Shown here piece after piece: positions 21,661 to 34,243 of a stretch of 64,000 bases of DNA. Both the position numbers and the translations under genes were made by a program. This stretch comes from Pyrrhosoma nymphula (taxonomy: Eukaryota; Arthropoda; Insecta; Odonata; Coenagrionidae), in NCBI GenBank assembly GCA_963573305.1, contig OY754329.1, forward strand, positions 18,939,200 to 19,003,199, read 5' to 3'. The notes under the pieces are model-generated. The model saw only the letters and a list, made by a program, of their open reading frames with translations. It was not told the DNA's origin and made no database searches. Each line of letters starts with the position of its first letter. Position 1 is the first letter of the stretch.

Positions 21661-23848
21661 AGAACAATCAAGCAGATACTCACAGTGAAGTACACAAATC
21701 CTACCAAAAGAAATGCTCTGTGCAAGGAAGAACAGAAAAGACAAACTGACAACGCTCATCATACACACAAACATACATATTAAGCACAATACAATCATAC
21801 GCATTTATTCATACATGAACGACAGTATATATGCAGTACAATACGCATAAGTGTGTGATTATATGTATTTCATAGAGTCGTATAATTTTGAGGATACACT
21901 AAGAAGCGTTAATAAGTTAAATCTATACAATCACTTTCTATTTAACATTGGACTTATTACATTTGAAGTAATTACAATTGGTAAGTATTTCTCCTTGAAT
22001 CGTGTGTTTACATGCAAACATGCCCATAACGCCATTCCATATTGGAGTCGACACAGCTTAGTTATTGCAAGTAGGTATAGGAAACGGGCTCTCTTATTTT
22101 CTTCCATAATGCCCCAACCTTGCAATCCTCTATCGCTTCCATGAGTTTTGTTTCGGTAATAGATGCTAGTTGAGAAATGTTTTTCTCTCCAGCTTAGCGT
22201 AGGTAGTGGTACTTCCAGAGCTGCGGGCGTTCAGGGAAACGTATAGGCAATCCATTTGAACGCAATTTCGGCCTCCCGTATCCAGATAGCGACCGGAGGA
22301 GCTACTCGCAACTTTTAAGTGCTCCACAACCTTCGTCCTTATCTTTTAAAGTTTTATTATTTTTGTTTTTTATTTGCGGAGAGCCCTTTCATGGCTTTAC
22401 GAAGAGGTCCGCGACTCCGTCTTACGGTCCGTCGGCTTCGTCTCCTATCTCAAGGTGAATCCCCGAAAAGAGTGCTCTCTCACTCTTTGAAGCCTTGGCA
22501 TTTTTATGTCGAGTCGGAGCGGTTGCTCCTCTGCTATCTTGGGAGGAGTATTAGATGAAGAGAGAGAGAGAGAGTAACGAGTTCTAAGACTTCCCACGCG
22601 GAAGATCCGCGTGGTGGTGGTGGGATAATCTGGACACGGTCGCTACCTTAATGCGGATAGCCCTATAGTCCGTATTAATGAGTGCAGTGCACTCTTCCTT
22701 GCGCGAGGTTGCATGGCCGTTGGCGATTTTCTGCGGTGTAATTCAGTGTTGCCTTTAATCATAAATATCCTTAATTCACTCCGTCAAACATGAGGCTAAT
22801 TTTAGCCTATTTCGAACCGATCATGCCTAAAAGGGAACTTAGCCTAGCGGTGGGGTCGAAAAACCTGCCCCTCGCAACCATTTTCGATGTATTCAAAATC
22901 CTTGAACGTCTGCTTAAAAATAAGGAGATTTTAAAGTTACATAAAAATAAGCTTTGATATTCATTCATTCATTCATATTTTTCTGCTCTAGATGTCAGGT
23001 TTTCTCATGGGCTCCTCCTCCACTACACTCTTCTCTCAGCCTGGCTGGCAATATACAAATATAGAAAAACGCTGAAAAAGGTCGTCACATGTCGTGAGTT
23101 CGGGCCAACGTTTTGGTTGCTTGGACGTACTTTGACGCCTTCTTTTGAAAGTTCTTTCGATTTCCAATGCTTGCTACCTCAGAGACCTTCGTTACGTTGG
23201 GCTATTATCCATCCCTTCCCCCGTGACCCAGGGCCCTGAGGGAGGAGGAAAAAGTATAAATTTCCAGTGAAATTGTTTTCCTTCTAATTCTGCTGCGGGC
23301 AATGGTGGCGAATTCATGACGTTAAGCCGCAGCTGCCTATTAGGGTCTTACTTGTCTATGGTTCAGCGTAAACTATCGTGTGGAAGTGCGAAATGTTTTG
23401 TATTTTCCAAATAATAGCAGTATTGCGGTCTCAATGTATGCTATGCATAGTTGAATAAGAGGATATTGAGGAGCAAGTGGAATTTTTGGTGGGCTCTTTT
23501 CACAACGCTTATGCCCAATTTACGATATTACGCAACAGGAAGTTAGCCTTACAGGAGGATTTTTTTCCGGAGATACCCATTTGGAGGCCTATTTGTTTCA
23601 GATATTTTAACTGACATTCGTTCACACACACGTTTCAAATGCCAGCAACCAGCGCCAACCCTGGTGAAGTTATAGCAGGTAAAACAGTTTACTAGAGTTA
23701 ACGCCATCTTGCGTTCACACGACGAACTTTTTACTAGCGTTCTGGTTACTAGCGTAGAAAGCTAGTAGTGTACACGGGGCGTAACAATGTGGGCGAAGTG
23801 GTGAAAATTAGTTTTAGCTTCGACTCACGCGGTCTCAGTGGAACTTCC
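21661..23848. other. Spacer; GA microsatellite at 22560
   Basis: A short (GA)n run occurs at about 22559-22574. Near 23690-23790 the segment gttcacacgacgaac and repeats of actagcg resemble the TIR MITE at 57192 and may be a decayed relative. No gene was recognised. Confidence 0.35.
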
Positions 23849-24410
23849 TTAAGTTAGTTCGAGCGAAAAATCGCTTAACCTAGAATTCGATGAATTTGGC
23901 CTCATTTTAAAGAAAAAACTCTCATCTTTCCAATGATATCAAAATATTAACCCCTTGCCGAACTACTTTTCGAGCAATTTGCCTACAAATATAAGCTGTT
24001 TTATATGGGATAGATTATGGCTGTGCGCTCCAGAGCAAGAATATTTAAAAATTAGGAACTTCTAGAACCTAGATTTCGTCAAAAAACTAACGGTGTGTAG
24101 ATTGCATGTTTTCTCAACTATTTATAAAAAATAATCTATTACTCACCACAGTAATTTTCACAGAACCGTAAAAAAACCTACTGTTTTGAAGGGTTTTCAG
24201 CCGTACGGCGGGAAAAAATGAGTCAAGTTAGATACTTAAGTAGATATATTTATTTAATTACTGAGAATTTTTGTCTTATATAACTATATCTTTGCGCCAT
24301 TAATATTACAATATTTATTTCATACTTTTTACAGACGCTGAAACAAAAAAATAGAATTCGATTATGGTCTCCATTATGACTAGGGAATTATCTCGCTCAA
24401 ACCACCTAAA
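23849..24410 (-). mobile_element. MITE-A, full-length reverse copy
   Basis: The ends are ttaagttagttcgagcg on the left and tctcgctcaaaccacctaaa on the right. The left TTAA is intact and the right one has decayed. The interior is the complement of the 4401 copy, for example gattatggctgtgcgctcc and tcagccgtacggcggg. It faces the next copy at 24839 in the opposite orientation, with 430 bp of purine-rich DNA between. Confidence 0.8.
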
Positions 24411-24838
24411 TTCTTCCCGAGGAGCCGTTGGCAGAGATGTTGGTCCTGCTGCGAAGGAGGCCGGGGATCGTCGCCGCGGGGAGGCCCGTTAGGCGGGGCG
24501 GCCAGAGAGGGAGGAAGAGGGTTGTGGGGGATGACGAGGAGGAGGAGGGGGCGTGAAGAAAACGGTGTAAGGGCGGGCGAATCTCTTTCGCCGAAGCAAG
24601 TCTCGGATCCCGTTTCCGACGGGGAGGGAGGGAGAAAGGAGGGAGTGGGAGGAGGAGGAAGACAGAGAGGGGATTTATAAAAAATAAAAATAGGAAGGGT
24701 TGAGCGACGACGCTTATGGTGTGAGAGAGAGAGAGAGAGACGGGAGTGTGTTGTGTGTGGGTGGGTGGGGTCGATGCAACGGTATCGAACGTGAGGGAAC
24801 GAGAAAGGTCTCCTCGACGGAGAGCAGCTGCATCCTAT
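24411..24838. repeat. Purine-rich, G-rich tract between inverted MITE-A copies
   Basis: The plus strand from 24440 to 24780 is dominated by G and A, with blocks such as gaggaggagggggcg and a (GA)n run at 24722-24740. It is prone to quadruplex or triplex structure. The open frame across its end is low complexity and is not called a gene. Confidence 0.5.
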
Positions 24839-25654
24839 TCGTTTGAGCGAGATAGTTCCCTAGTCATAATGGACCATATTAGAAATTTATTGTTTTTTGT
24901 TTCAGCGTCTGTAATAAGTGTGAAGTAAATATTGTAATATTAATGGCGCAAAAATATGGATATATATGATAAAAATTCTCAGTGATTATATAAATACAAC
25001 TGAATAAGTCTCTAACTTGACTCATTTTTTCACGCCGTACGGCTAAAAAGCCTTCAAAACAGGTTTTATTGCGATTCCGTAAACATTATTGCGGTATAAG
25101 TAATCGTTTCAGGCTTAACTTTGTGGGAGTTAGTAACATCCATGATAGAAAACAATTTAGTTTAAGTTTAATGTGCCATCTTCAGGCACAAGTATATATT
25201 GTAATATTAATGGCGAGAAAATATAGATTTGGCACATAGATTTGGCCAGAAAACATAGATTTGGCCTGATGGCACAAAATGTAAGTTGCTGAAACCCGGG
25301 TCGTATTCAATAAATTGTGTGGATTAAAACTAAGTTGTTTGCTATCATGGATTACTGCGGTCAATTTTTATAATTAGTCGAGAAAACACGCAATCTTCGC
25401 ACCGTCAAACCGTTAGTTTTTTGACGAATTCTAGATGCTAGAAATTCCTATTTTTTTCTATATTCTCCCTCTGGAGCGCACAGCCGTAATCTATCTCATG
25501 TAAAACAGCTTGTATTTTCAGGCAAATTGCTCGAAAAGTTGTTCGGCAAAGGGTTAATATTCTGATATCATTGGAAAGGTGAGAGTTTTTATTTAAAATT
25601 ACGTCAAATTAATCAAGTACTAGGTGAAGTGATAACTCGCTCAAACTACCTTAA
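24836..25654 (+). mobile_element. MITE-A copy interrupted by a foldback
   Basis: The left end is decayed (gtttgagcgagatagttccc at 24841) and the right end is intact (ctcgctcaaactaccTTAA at 25636-25654). Shared blocks are aatattgtaatattaatggcgc, cacgccgtacggctaaa and cgcacagccgtaatctatc. The foldback at 25096-25350 separates the halves at the conserved attactgcggt site, which dates the foldback as the younger insertion. Confidence 0.82.
25085..25361 (-). mobile_element. Foldback, miniature Penelope-like element inside MITE-A
   Basis: The flanks attattgcggt (25085-25095) and attactgcggt (25351-25361) are an 11-bp target duplication with one mismatch. The right-hand copy equals the uninterrupted MITE-A sequence. 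Arms: catccatgatagaaaacaat against gtttgctatcatgg. On the plus strand, 25255-25292 reads cctgatggcac...ttgctgaaacccgggtc with a GGCA/TGCT stem, a hammerhead-like core. The one-sided tail is at the left: on the minus strand it reads actcccacaaagttaagcc. Positions about 25190-25220 duplicate a MITE-A internal segment (tattgtaatattaatggcg). Confidence 0.78.
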
Positions 25655-27035
25655 CGCAGCGTATTTTGAATGCAGAATGGAAATCATGTTTCGTGTATTT
25701 TTACCTTTTTCGTTTCTTTGGTAAGCCTGAATGTTTCCCCAACTGACTACCTACTAGAAGCTTACCAGCCAGTTTCCAGCCAGACGCTAACGAAGGGTAT
25801 TTATTGCCTGGACGTCTTTCAGCTAGTTCACCCTGGCATTTAGAATCGTCGCTTTGAGTTTCAATCCCTTCCGAAAATTTCCGGTACGTTCCGTAGATGA
25901 CATTTTGGGCTTCTTAGATTCAGAATTATATGTCTCTTATTCTGAAACCTCTTTCTGCAGGAATTCACTTTCTTATTTTGGAGATATCTAAACATTTTCC
26001 CTAAAAAGGGCTATTTTTAAGTAATTCACAACTTATTAAATTGTATCAACTTTACTTGAATCAGTTTGTTTCTTTGTTTTATCCTTAGAATGGCAATTGA
26101 CGTAATTCTGAACCTCCCCATGGGGTCGCTGTAAAAAGTTTTTCAGCCGTCTATGTTCAGGAAGTGCACCATTTTTCTGAGGGAACTTTATAACGCTGGC
26201 AACCTCTTTGGCCTTTATCGCGAAGCGTTGGCTCGGATCTTGTGTCCGACAGCACTGCTCCTGGGCAAAAATGTGCGAGCGAATCTTTATTATGGTGTGG
26301 CGAAGTGCTGCATTAAGAATCCGAGGACGAGACAAATTTAAGAGATCCTCCTCATATGCGTAGCTTGGAACATCCCGTGGGATATGACACCTAATATTTT
26401 TCACATGTCTCCTTCTATGATGACTTTATAGCTACTGGAAGAGAGTGAAATATGTGTGGGCATGCCGTAAGGAACGCATATAGATGCACTTGGCTGTGGA
26501 ACCGTTGCCGCAGCAATACCGCAGCAATTCATCTCCGGCTGTTTACAAGTCCGTCTTATCTCGCGTGACTGCACTACCTATCTCTCTCTCACTCTTTCGT
26601 GACTCTTTGATTTCCCATAATTCCACGAGGGCACACGCCCTCCTGGTTTCGCGTGTTTTTTTACGGCGTCGAATGCGCTCTTTTCCTCCGACCGCGTCCG
26701 ACCGTTCGCTTTTAACGGGGAATGCCCCATTCAATCGATCCTGCTAACCCTTTCGTGGGATTGTGTTTGCAAATTTACATAGCGAAGACAGGAATTGCAA
26801 ATAAAATGTTTCTCGCTATTCTCTAACATGGTAACATGTGCCAAATAAACTACTCTGTTCCAATTAACTTGCAGGTCCTTACCTTAAACCACATCTACTA
26901 TCAAGTTACCGACATCCATTTTCTATTTTAGCTCAGCTGATGAGCAATTTATTTTTTCAAAGATCAGGATTTCCAATTTTTATGTGTCAATATTGAAAAA
27001 AGGTTTTTCGATGCTCTCAAACATTCTACTTTGGC
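25655..27035. other. Spacer without recognisable gene
   Basis: Short frames at 26036-26404 and 26484-26747 show no domain signature. The sequence near 26490-26740 is GC-richer. No repeat recognised. Confidence 0.35.
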
Positions 27036-27575
27036 TATATATCTACATCTACGAAGTACCGTGCAAGCCACCACTAGGGTGTGTGGCTCGGGGTGATTCC
27101 ACACCAGGCATGCAGCACTCGTCCCAGCACAAGTCAGAACCTCGCACGCTCCCCCTGCCGCTAGGAGCAGGTCAAGAGCAGTCAGGAGAACAGTGCGCAG
27201 TCCAACCGGAAACTGGGAGAGTGATACGTAAATGAATATGCAGAACAATGCTATAGACACATATAGTGGTTAATATTACTAATACTGTTAATTTATGAGT
27301 GCTACGAGATGCTACTTCATGCAGAGAACAAAATAAAATAATGCCGGATATATCAAGCGGTGTGAAGTGTTAGTAATGGTGTGTTATAAGCACAAGTGAA
27401 AATTATACTCTACTTATTGAGAGTGGGAGTTTCATATGATTGATCCATCGAAACTATTACCATCCCTTATTGTACGTGGGAAAAATGACATTTTAAATCT
27501 ATCGTTTCTGCAGTCAATTTCCTTTATCTTATTCCTGTGATCGTTTCTACCGCAGTACGTTGGCTCTAGCAGTAT
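27036..27575 (+). repeat. Family C repeat, long-form copy (uninterrupted)
   Basis: It starts with the TACATC-type edge (atctacatctacgaagtacc, 27041) and the core gtgcaagccaccactagggt. It is collinear with 45279-46438 through gattccacaccaggcatgca, caaaataaaataatgccgga and cagtacgttggctctagcag. The pre-insertion site of the Harbinger-like MITE found in the other copy is present here as attttaaatctatcg (27490). The open frame over its first part is shared by both copies only as repeat sequence and has no domain. Confidence 0.8.
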
Positions 27576-29988
27576 ATGTTGAACGTCCGGCAAAAAACTG
27601 TCTGCTCCGTCCTCTGTCTGTCTGCTATATCTTCAGCCTTAAAATATGGTAACTTATAGCAAAATATTCAAATATTCATTCGATGAACACATTCAGTCGT
27701 GTTTCTTGCTCTGGTCACATAATATGCGTGGGCTCGCAAACAGTATATGTAAAGCATAATTATCTCGACTTTCCTAATGTTGGTCAGAAGAATAATCGCT
27801 TAGATCAATTTTGAGAGCGAATTATTGGGTTTGTTTCTGCAAATTCTACGTGAAGTGGGTTGCTCCAAATTAACACATTGGGCATTTCAGCCATGCAATT
27901 TTTCTTAGAATATTTCACCCTTCTGCATTAGAAGTTAATTCATTTTTGCAGTAATATATCAAACAAACATTTGTGCATGGATTTTCATTGACCAAATCGG
28001 AGGGACAACCTGCGGAGTAGTCAGTGGCATATTTTCCTTGCTCATGAAAATTACAAAAAAATTTGAAGTTAATAAGCTTAGCATCTGAAGTCTTAAAACC
28101 ATTTTAATGAAGGATTCCTCCAATTATGCTATTCCTTTAAAATACATATACAAAGAGGGACATTCATTATATTGGTTTAGCAGATTTCACGAATTGATGA
28201 TTTCCATCGTCTGCCAGTGGTAAAAATTGGATAGAAGTCATTGAATAAACAATGAGTACTTTACTATTCGAATTAAAAGGATTTAAGGTAAGGTTTTATA
28301 ATATCTTTTTAAATATTTTCTCGGTATGAGAACCGAAGGTAGGACCAGCCTGAAAAAGTTATATTAAACCGAAGATAATTTATTCTTTCATCCTTTATTC
28401 TCAAGTCAACTTACCGACAGTCGGATGTGATATAGCAAAGTAAACATCAAGTTAACGGAAATGCTGCGTCATCTTGCTGTTAACGTTAACCAGACATTTT
28501 AAAACCGGGCTCAAAAGTTCATTTGAAAGCGAGTTGGTGAAATTAGTGAACCGTATGTATTCATCGCTGATTATGCAAGCCAAAGTGACAATTATTTAAT
28601 CACTCAGTGTACAGTGTCAATTGTAAATATAAAATGAGAAAATTAGTATGCATGGGAAATTTAATCATAAAAGCTTTTGTATTTTCTTGTTCATATGAAT
28701 ATTCATATTTTTATTTCTTCTGGAAAGAATAATGAGGAACACGGAAATAACTTCTTTTTAACAGAATTTAATTTGTGGTGTATAAGATCTCTATTAAATG
28801 CAAGCCATAACATCGCAATAAAGTGCCACATATTATATCGTGAACTGAGTTATTTTTCCCCGTCATTTCTCTGTAATTCAATCATTCTCATCAGCATAGT
28901 TATTTATATAGAGTGGTATAATTCGCCAACCTTAATGCGCATTTAAGACTTTAATGAGAATATCACTATCACTTGCTCGTACATGATTGTGGCATCTATT
29001 CAAAGAATAACTATCTGGTGGTCGCTGTGATGTCCATTAAGAACATTAGTTCTCTTATAGCTGTTGCATTTCAGTAGTGGACTAAGGATTGAAGCACTGC
29101 TGCGCATGAAAACCCTTGTATCCCCATGAGACCGATATAATAACGTTGACTAAGCCTCGCAAGTTATTGACCAACGAAACACATTACCGCGAGGGATTCG
29201 CGATGCAATGAATTTTAAGAAGTCGTAGAGGTCTTGGAGCGCGATGCAATTAACGTCCTGTAAAATTCTCGGGCTCTTTTTAAGACTTGGGGACATAAAG
29301 GAAACTGCGCTCTGAATTTGGTCTGCGTGGATTTCTATCTTTTCAACTGCAAATCCCCTTGAAATTCAGTCGCTGCCAGCAAGAGATTTCGTGGGAGGTA
29401 GTTCAGGAATAAATTTTATTCGATAACGACGATGAAATTGTAATATTATGCAGTCATACATTCAGGAAGAAATTAAACTTATCTCTCGTTCGGAGTGAAG
29501 TTCTATTTTCACTACATTAAGTTAGAAAAAATTCTCATTGTATACCTAATGGGCAATGTTGTTAGAATAAATTGTTAATTTGTACTTCGTTTTTCTTTTT
29601 TAGTGAATGCATTTGATACTTAACCGGCGTCGTTGTAATATGTTATCGGCCCCCAACCAAAATAATAACACTGATTGAAGTCCAGAATGTTGTTGTTGAA
29701 GTTGAATCTAAATCGTTTGGGGTGCGTAAAGTGAAGAGAATTGTTTTTAGAAAATTGTTCCAATCATGTAGCTGCATTAGCATGAATGCGATAAGCTGTC
29801 CAAAATACCTGTTTCATTATAAAATGGCAGAAAATATCTAGTTCATTCATTGTTAAATCTTTTGGGCTTGTTTTGACTTTTTGTTTTTTATTTTGTCTTC
29901 GGCAGTTTTGTCTGTTTCCAAAAACGTAGTTTAATCCTCCTACCCATGATATTTTGAATGAGGTTTCATATATCTATCTGGCACGCCC
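27576..29988. other. AT-rich spacer, nothing recognised
   Basis: No coding signature, SINE head or inverted termini recognised across this stretch. Confidence 0.4.
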
Positions 29989-30757
29989 TTAAGATAGTTT
30001 GAGCGAAAAATCATTTCACCTAGTATTTGATGAATTTTTCATTTCTTAGAAAAAACTGCCATCTTTCCAATGATATATCAACATATCAACCCCTTTCCGA
30101 ACTAATTTTCGAGCAATTTGCCTGCAAATACAAGCTGTTTTACATGGGATAGATTATGGCTGTGCGCTCCAGAGGGAGAATATTAAACAAATTAGGAATT
30201 TACAACACCTAGATTTTATAAAAAAAACTAACAGTGTGTAGATTGCATGTTTTCCCAACTATTTATAAAAAATAATCTATTACTCACCACAGTAATTTTT
30301 ATACAATCGCAAAAAAAACCTGGTGTTTTGAAGGACTTTGGGCAACGGCCTGCCACGATGGAAACACCGGTTCCCGATCAGTCACCGAAGTTAAGCATCG
30401 TTGGGCTCGGCTCGAGTTTGGAGGGGTGATCCTCCGATTCGTCCGAGTACTGTTGCCCCTGTCTGCACGTGGCAGACAGTAAGTGCGAAATGACCTTAGC
30501 CGTCGAAGCACGTTAAACCAAAATACTACTACTTGAAGGACTTTCAGCCGTACGGCGGGAAAAAATGAGTCAAGATAGAGACTTATGTAGCTTTATTTAT
30601 TTAATTATTGAGAATTTTGGTCATATATAACTATATCTTTGCACCTTTAATACTACAATATTTATTTCATACTTCTTACAGACGCAAAATTCAACAAATA
30701 AAATTAGAATATGGTTTCCATTATGACTAGGGAACTATCTCGCTCAAACCACCTTAA
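29989..30757 (-). mobile_element. MITE-A reverse copy with TTAA flanks, interrupted by a 5S-SINE
   Basis: The left end is TTAAgatagtttgagcg (29989) and the right end ctcgctcaaaccaccTTAA (30757). Internal blocks match the copy at 23849 throughout. The sequence is split at the cttcaaaac/ttgaaggacttt site by the SINE at 30340-30533. Confidence 0.85.
30328..30545 (+). mobile_element. 5S rRNA-derived SINE with 12-bp target duplication
   Basis: The SINE spans 30340-30533 between identical ttgaaggacttt copies (30328-30339 and 30534-30545). The first 120 bases follow 5S rRNA: ggcaacggcctgccacgatg, acaccggttcccgatcagtc, accgaagttaagcatcg (the box A region) and tttggaggggtgatcctcc (the box C region). 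A non-5S tail follows (ccttagccgtcgaagcacgt, then taaacc) and ends with a TAC-type repeat (aaaatactactac). This is the structure of SINE3-type elements, transcribed by RNA polymerase III and mobilised by a LINE. Confidence 0.88.
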
Positions 30758-33700
30758 ACTGAGTATATATTGGTTTCAGTTTCGAGAAATTGACTGAAGA
30801 ATCGCTTCCTTTTCTCCTGTCTAATCTCCCTGTCGTTTTATTATGAAACGTTCACAGTTTGTGAAATAAGTGTTCAACGAAGCTGTATTATTGCTAGTCA
30901 GGATCTGCACGCTAGCGTCTGCCTTAACGAATGACTGCCTTTTTCATGTTACCATTGCTCACCACAATTGCAAATTTATTTCAACAAGCTTAGCATAACT
31001 GTAGATTTGGCGCTATTCTCCATGAATCAAAACATTATTATTGCCTGGTTACGGGGTCTACTACGTCCTTAGCTGTTTAAAAGTAGTGTTTTCAGGTTAT
31101 TTTCATATTTATTTAGTATTTCGACTAATGCGTCTTCCCAACGTAAGGGTGTTTGACTAAGAATCGTTGGACGCTAGTATGTGGGATGTTTAGCTTTAGT
31201 TCCGTAATGGGTTTGAATTGTTAACACTCTCGGCAGTGATGGCTGGAAAAATTTGAATTTGCTGTTGGGTAGGGTCGGTATGGGCAATTTGTCTGCGTCG
31301 GCGTTCCACTGTAAACATCCCCGTCGCTGCTGGGATTTGAAACCTGACTCACGGGGAAGATAATCCAGTTCTCTGGGCACCACCCCAACCCATTCCACGA
31401 AGTGTTCTTACGTCGTCACAATATCTAGATCTTTCTTCATCCGAATTGTGCTATAAGGACTTTTATCTATGGCCTTTATGAACCTTCTTGAGGGGGTTTA
31501 AGATTTAAGGTCCTCCGGTAGGGGGAGTAAGCTATTATCGATATTCGGTTACCATAATCTCTGGCTCAGTTTTGGGGAAAGATTTAGAACTCCACTAGGG
31601 AGATTTAGAACTCCATGGCGGGGAAGAGGAAGAGAAGGAATAAGATGGGAACGCCTTTCAGATCTTTGAGTGATAAGGAGGAGTGAGGACTTAGGCGAGA
31701 TAACGTGGACCAGGTTTCTCGGAAGAGTCACTAAAAATACTTTTCCTCCTTCTCGGTGGTTACCGGATCGCGTGGTGTTATTGGGAATTACATTAGGAAG
31801 GGCGATAGGCGCTCCGCCTGGCGGATACTTGCTGAGGGAAGTAGAGGGCGGAGGCTTCGTCGAGAGATTCTCTTTTGTTTTAGTTGTCGGGTGGTAATCG
31901 CGTGTGTCGTGTCATCGCCAGATGGTTACACCTCGGACGAAGCGCAATAAATATATTTATCAATCCATCTCTAGTTTCATGCTAGAGCGATATCGACCTA
32001 TGTGCTTGCAATGAAAGTAGAGTGATTAAAAACATGAATACCCTACTCAAATCACTTAATTACATCCACGTATTTCTCGAGCATTATTCGCGTATTTTAT
32101 GCACACGATGTTAAAAAGTTACAATTTCTCGTTGAAACAGTCCATTTTTATTTATCTTAATCATTAGAAAATTTTATGTACAATTTTCTTAAGTTCGAAG
32201 ATTTGCAGCACTCCACTTTCCTATCTTCTAATCGCTTCATTCCTACACAGTTATTCACTTAGACGTACTTAATGGTTTGATTAATGTATTCCATTATTGG
32301 TATTCCTCTGCAATTTCTTCCCGTTCATTTTTTCTTCAAGTATTGTTTTCATTAGACTATTGTGTCGTAAGATTTTTAGATCATCAAACGCATTTTCTCT
32401 ACTTTTTTACCGTTGGCATACAAAAGGCCATTTTTTGGTGTTGTAACAGTGTTTAAAGGTCGGTTTATATTTTGTCTCCGTATATTTGAGTCTAGCGCTT
32501 CACTAAAATTAATCACCAAGCATCACTCCCTCAGGCTCCTGTTATTTTAATTCTCAGATATTCATTTTGTAAATTAAAGAGCAGTTGTGCTGGTTCACAG
32601 AATTGTTTTAAGACACTGCGTGTTTCATTATAATTCGATATAATCATATGCCAGGAAAGCATTGAAGGTTCATTGGCTGGATAAGTATGATTCATAATTG
32701 ATTTTGTACATGAAACATGAGGTATGATTGAAAATAAGAAGTACATCTTTAAATTTAGAAACATTCAGGAGTAGAAAAATGGCGAAGCCTCAAGGCCGTT
32801 GGAATGCCAGACTTTGTGCCTCCTGGAAATGTCTCCAGCGTTCCCGTCTCACCAAAGATTGATTTACCTCCTCGTCTCTTTCTGGCTCGAGGCTTCTTAT
32901 CCTATTTCCGCACTCTTGCGACCGTGGACTTTGCATTCTTTCTCTCTGTACTCCTTTGACATTTCGCTTGTCTTCTTCTTTGACCGAGAAACCCTTTCAG
33001 CGCGACTTTCGGTCTTGGCCCTCCCGTGATGCCTCCAGGTGCAGGCAATAAACCAAAAGTAAGCTCTATCGCCGTTGGAGCCCTCTAGCAATCGCCTTGC
33101 TATTCGTTGTCGCAGAATTCATTATTTCTTTCACCCTTTGAACACCATGACGTTTTTGTTGAGACGAAATACAATTCCTTATATTTTCCTCCGTCTGTAG
33201 AATCTTTAATTTTTATCTCTCTACTCTCTTCATCCTTTTTTCATTCCATTTGACATAGATCGCAAACAGTTTATAGTACATAATTCGAAAGTTTATCATA
33301 ATTCCTATTCTATCTGGTGATTCTAATTGAATTTCGTTACGTGTCTGAATATCATGTTCCCAACAATGTTTTACGCGTTAATCTTTTATTCGATTAGAGA
33401 ATCAAAAATTGAATCTGAATATCATGTTCTTACCAGCGTCTTAAGCGTTAGTCATTTATTTGATTATTTATTTTATCAGATTAGATTACTTCTTTTTGCT
33501 CGTCAGTATTTTTTTAATGCACAACTTGTTTGCATTGACACATTGCTTTCCTCTCGTATTTTTTGCCTTCTCTCGAGAGCTTTTACAATATTTGAAATTA
33601 AATTAAAATTTGAAAATATTTGAAACAACAATTACAATGCATGAAAATTTCAACTTAGGAATTCTCAGCTCATAAGGGTTGCTGGAAGTTATAGTTTATT

Positions 33701-34243
33701 CTTGAATTTCATGTTGGCTTCTGTTGAGAGATACTGGAACCCATTGAGCCAAAGCTTTACTTGGATTGTGAATCTAATGCTAAGCAAAAAGCAAATAACA
33801 TTAATTTGTATTTGTTAGGTGAAATGTATAAATATACATAGGGAGAAGTACCTAGAAGTGAAATATGCTGAAGGCGATTGCATCAAATAGTAAAGGGTAT
33901 AATACGCTCTTCTATTGACTAAACTGTATGTTTTCGCCAATGACATGGGTAGGTACCTTCTTTCCTTACGTAGTGTGAAGGACATAAATCCGATTTTTTG
34001 TTTTCTGTTGGCATTGAATCGTATGATGATGTTTTTGGTGTTACTCAAATAGTAATGGACCGGAATTCGTTCCAAGTATGATGGCATCAAACCTACACTG
34101 CATGTGTGAGTGCTTTTGTCCCTGCTCCAAAAGCAGCTAGCTGGATTAGCAAATGTCGTTCATTGGCAAGACTCAGTCATACAATTAAAAAGAAAATGTT
34201 CTCCCAAGCATTTTTTTCTCTGCCCTCTAACGATTTTGCAGAT
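30758..34243. other. Spacer; weak tRNA-like trace near 31320
   Basis: On the minus strand around 31310-31390, a box-B-like gtcaggtttcaaatcccagc suggests a decayed tRNA-type SINE. The rest, including several AT-rich kilobases, holds no recognised feature. Confidence 0.35.

Noticed and set aside
21931..22125. LINE protein remnant upstream of the (ATT)n tail at 21520
   Set aside because: The minus-strand peptide shows no convincing reverse transcriptase or C-terminal LINE segment.
30340..30470. Genuine 5S rRNA gene
   Set aside because: A target duplication, a non-5S tail and insertion inside a MITE show it is a retroposed SINE.
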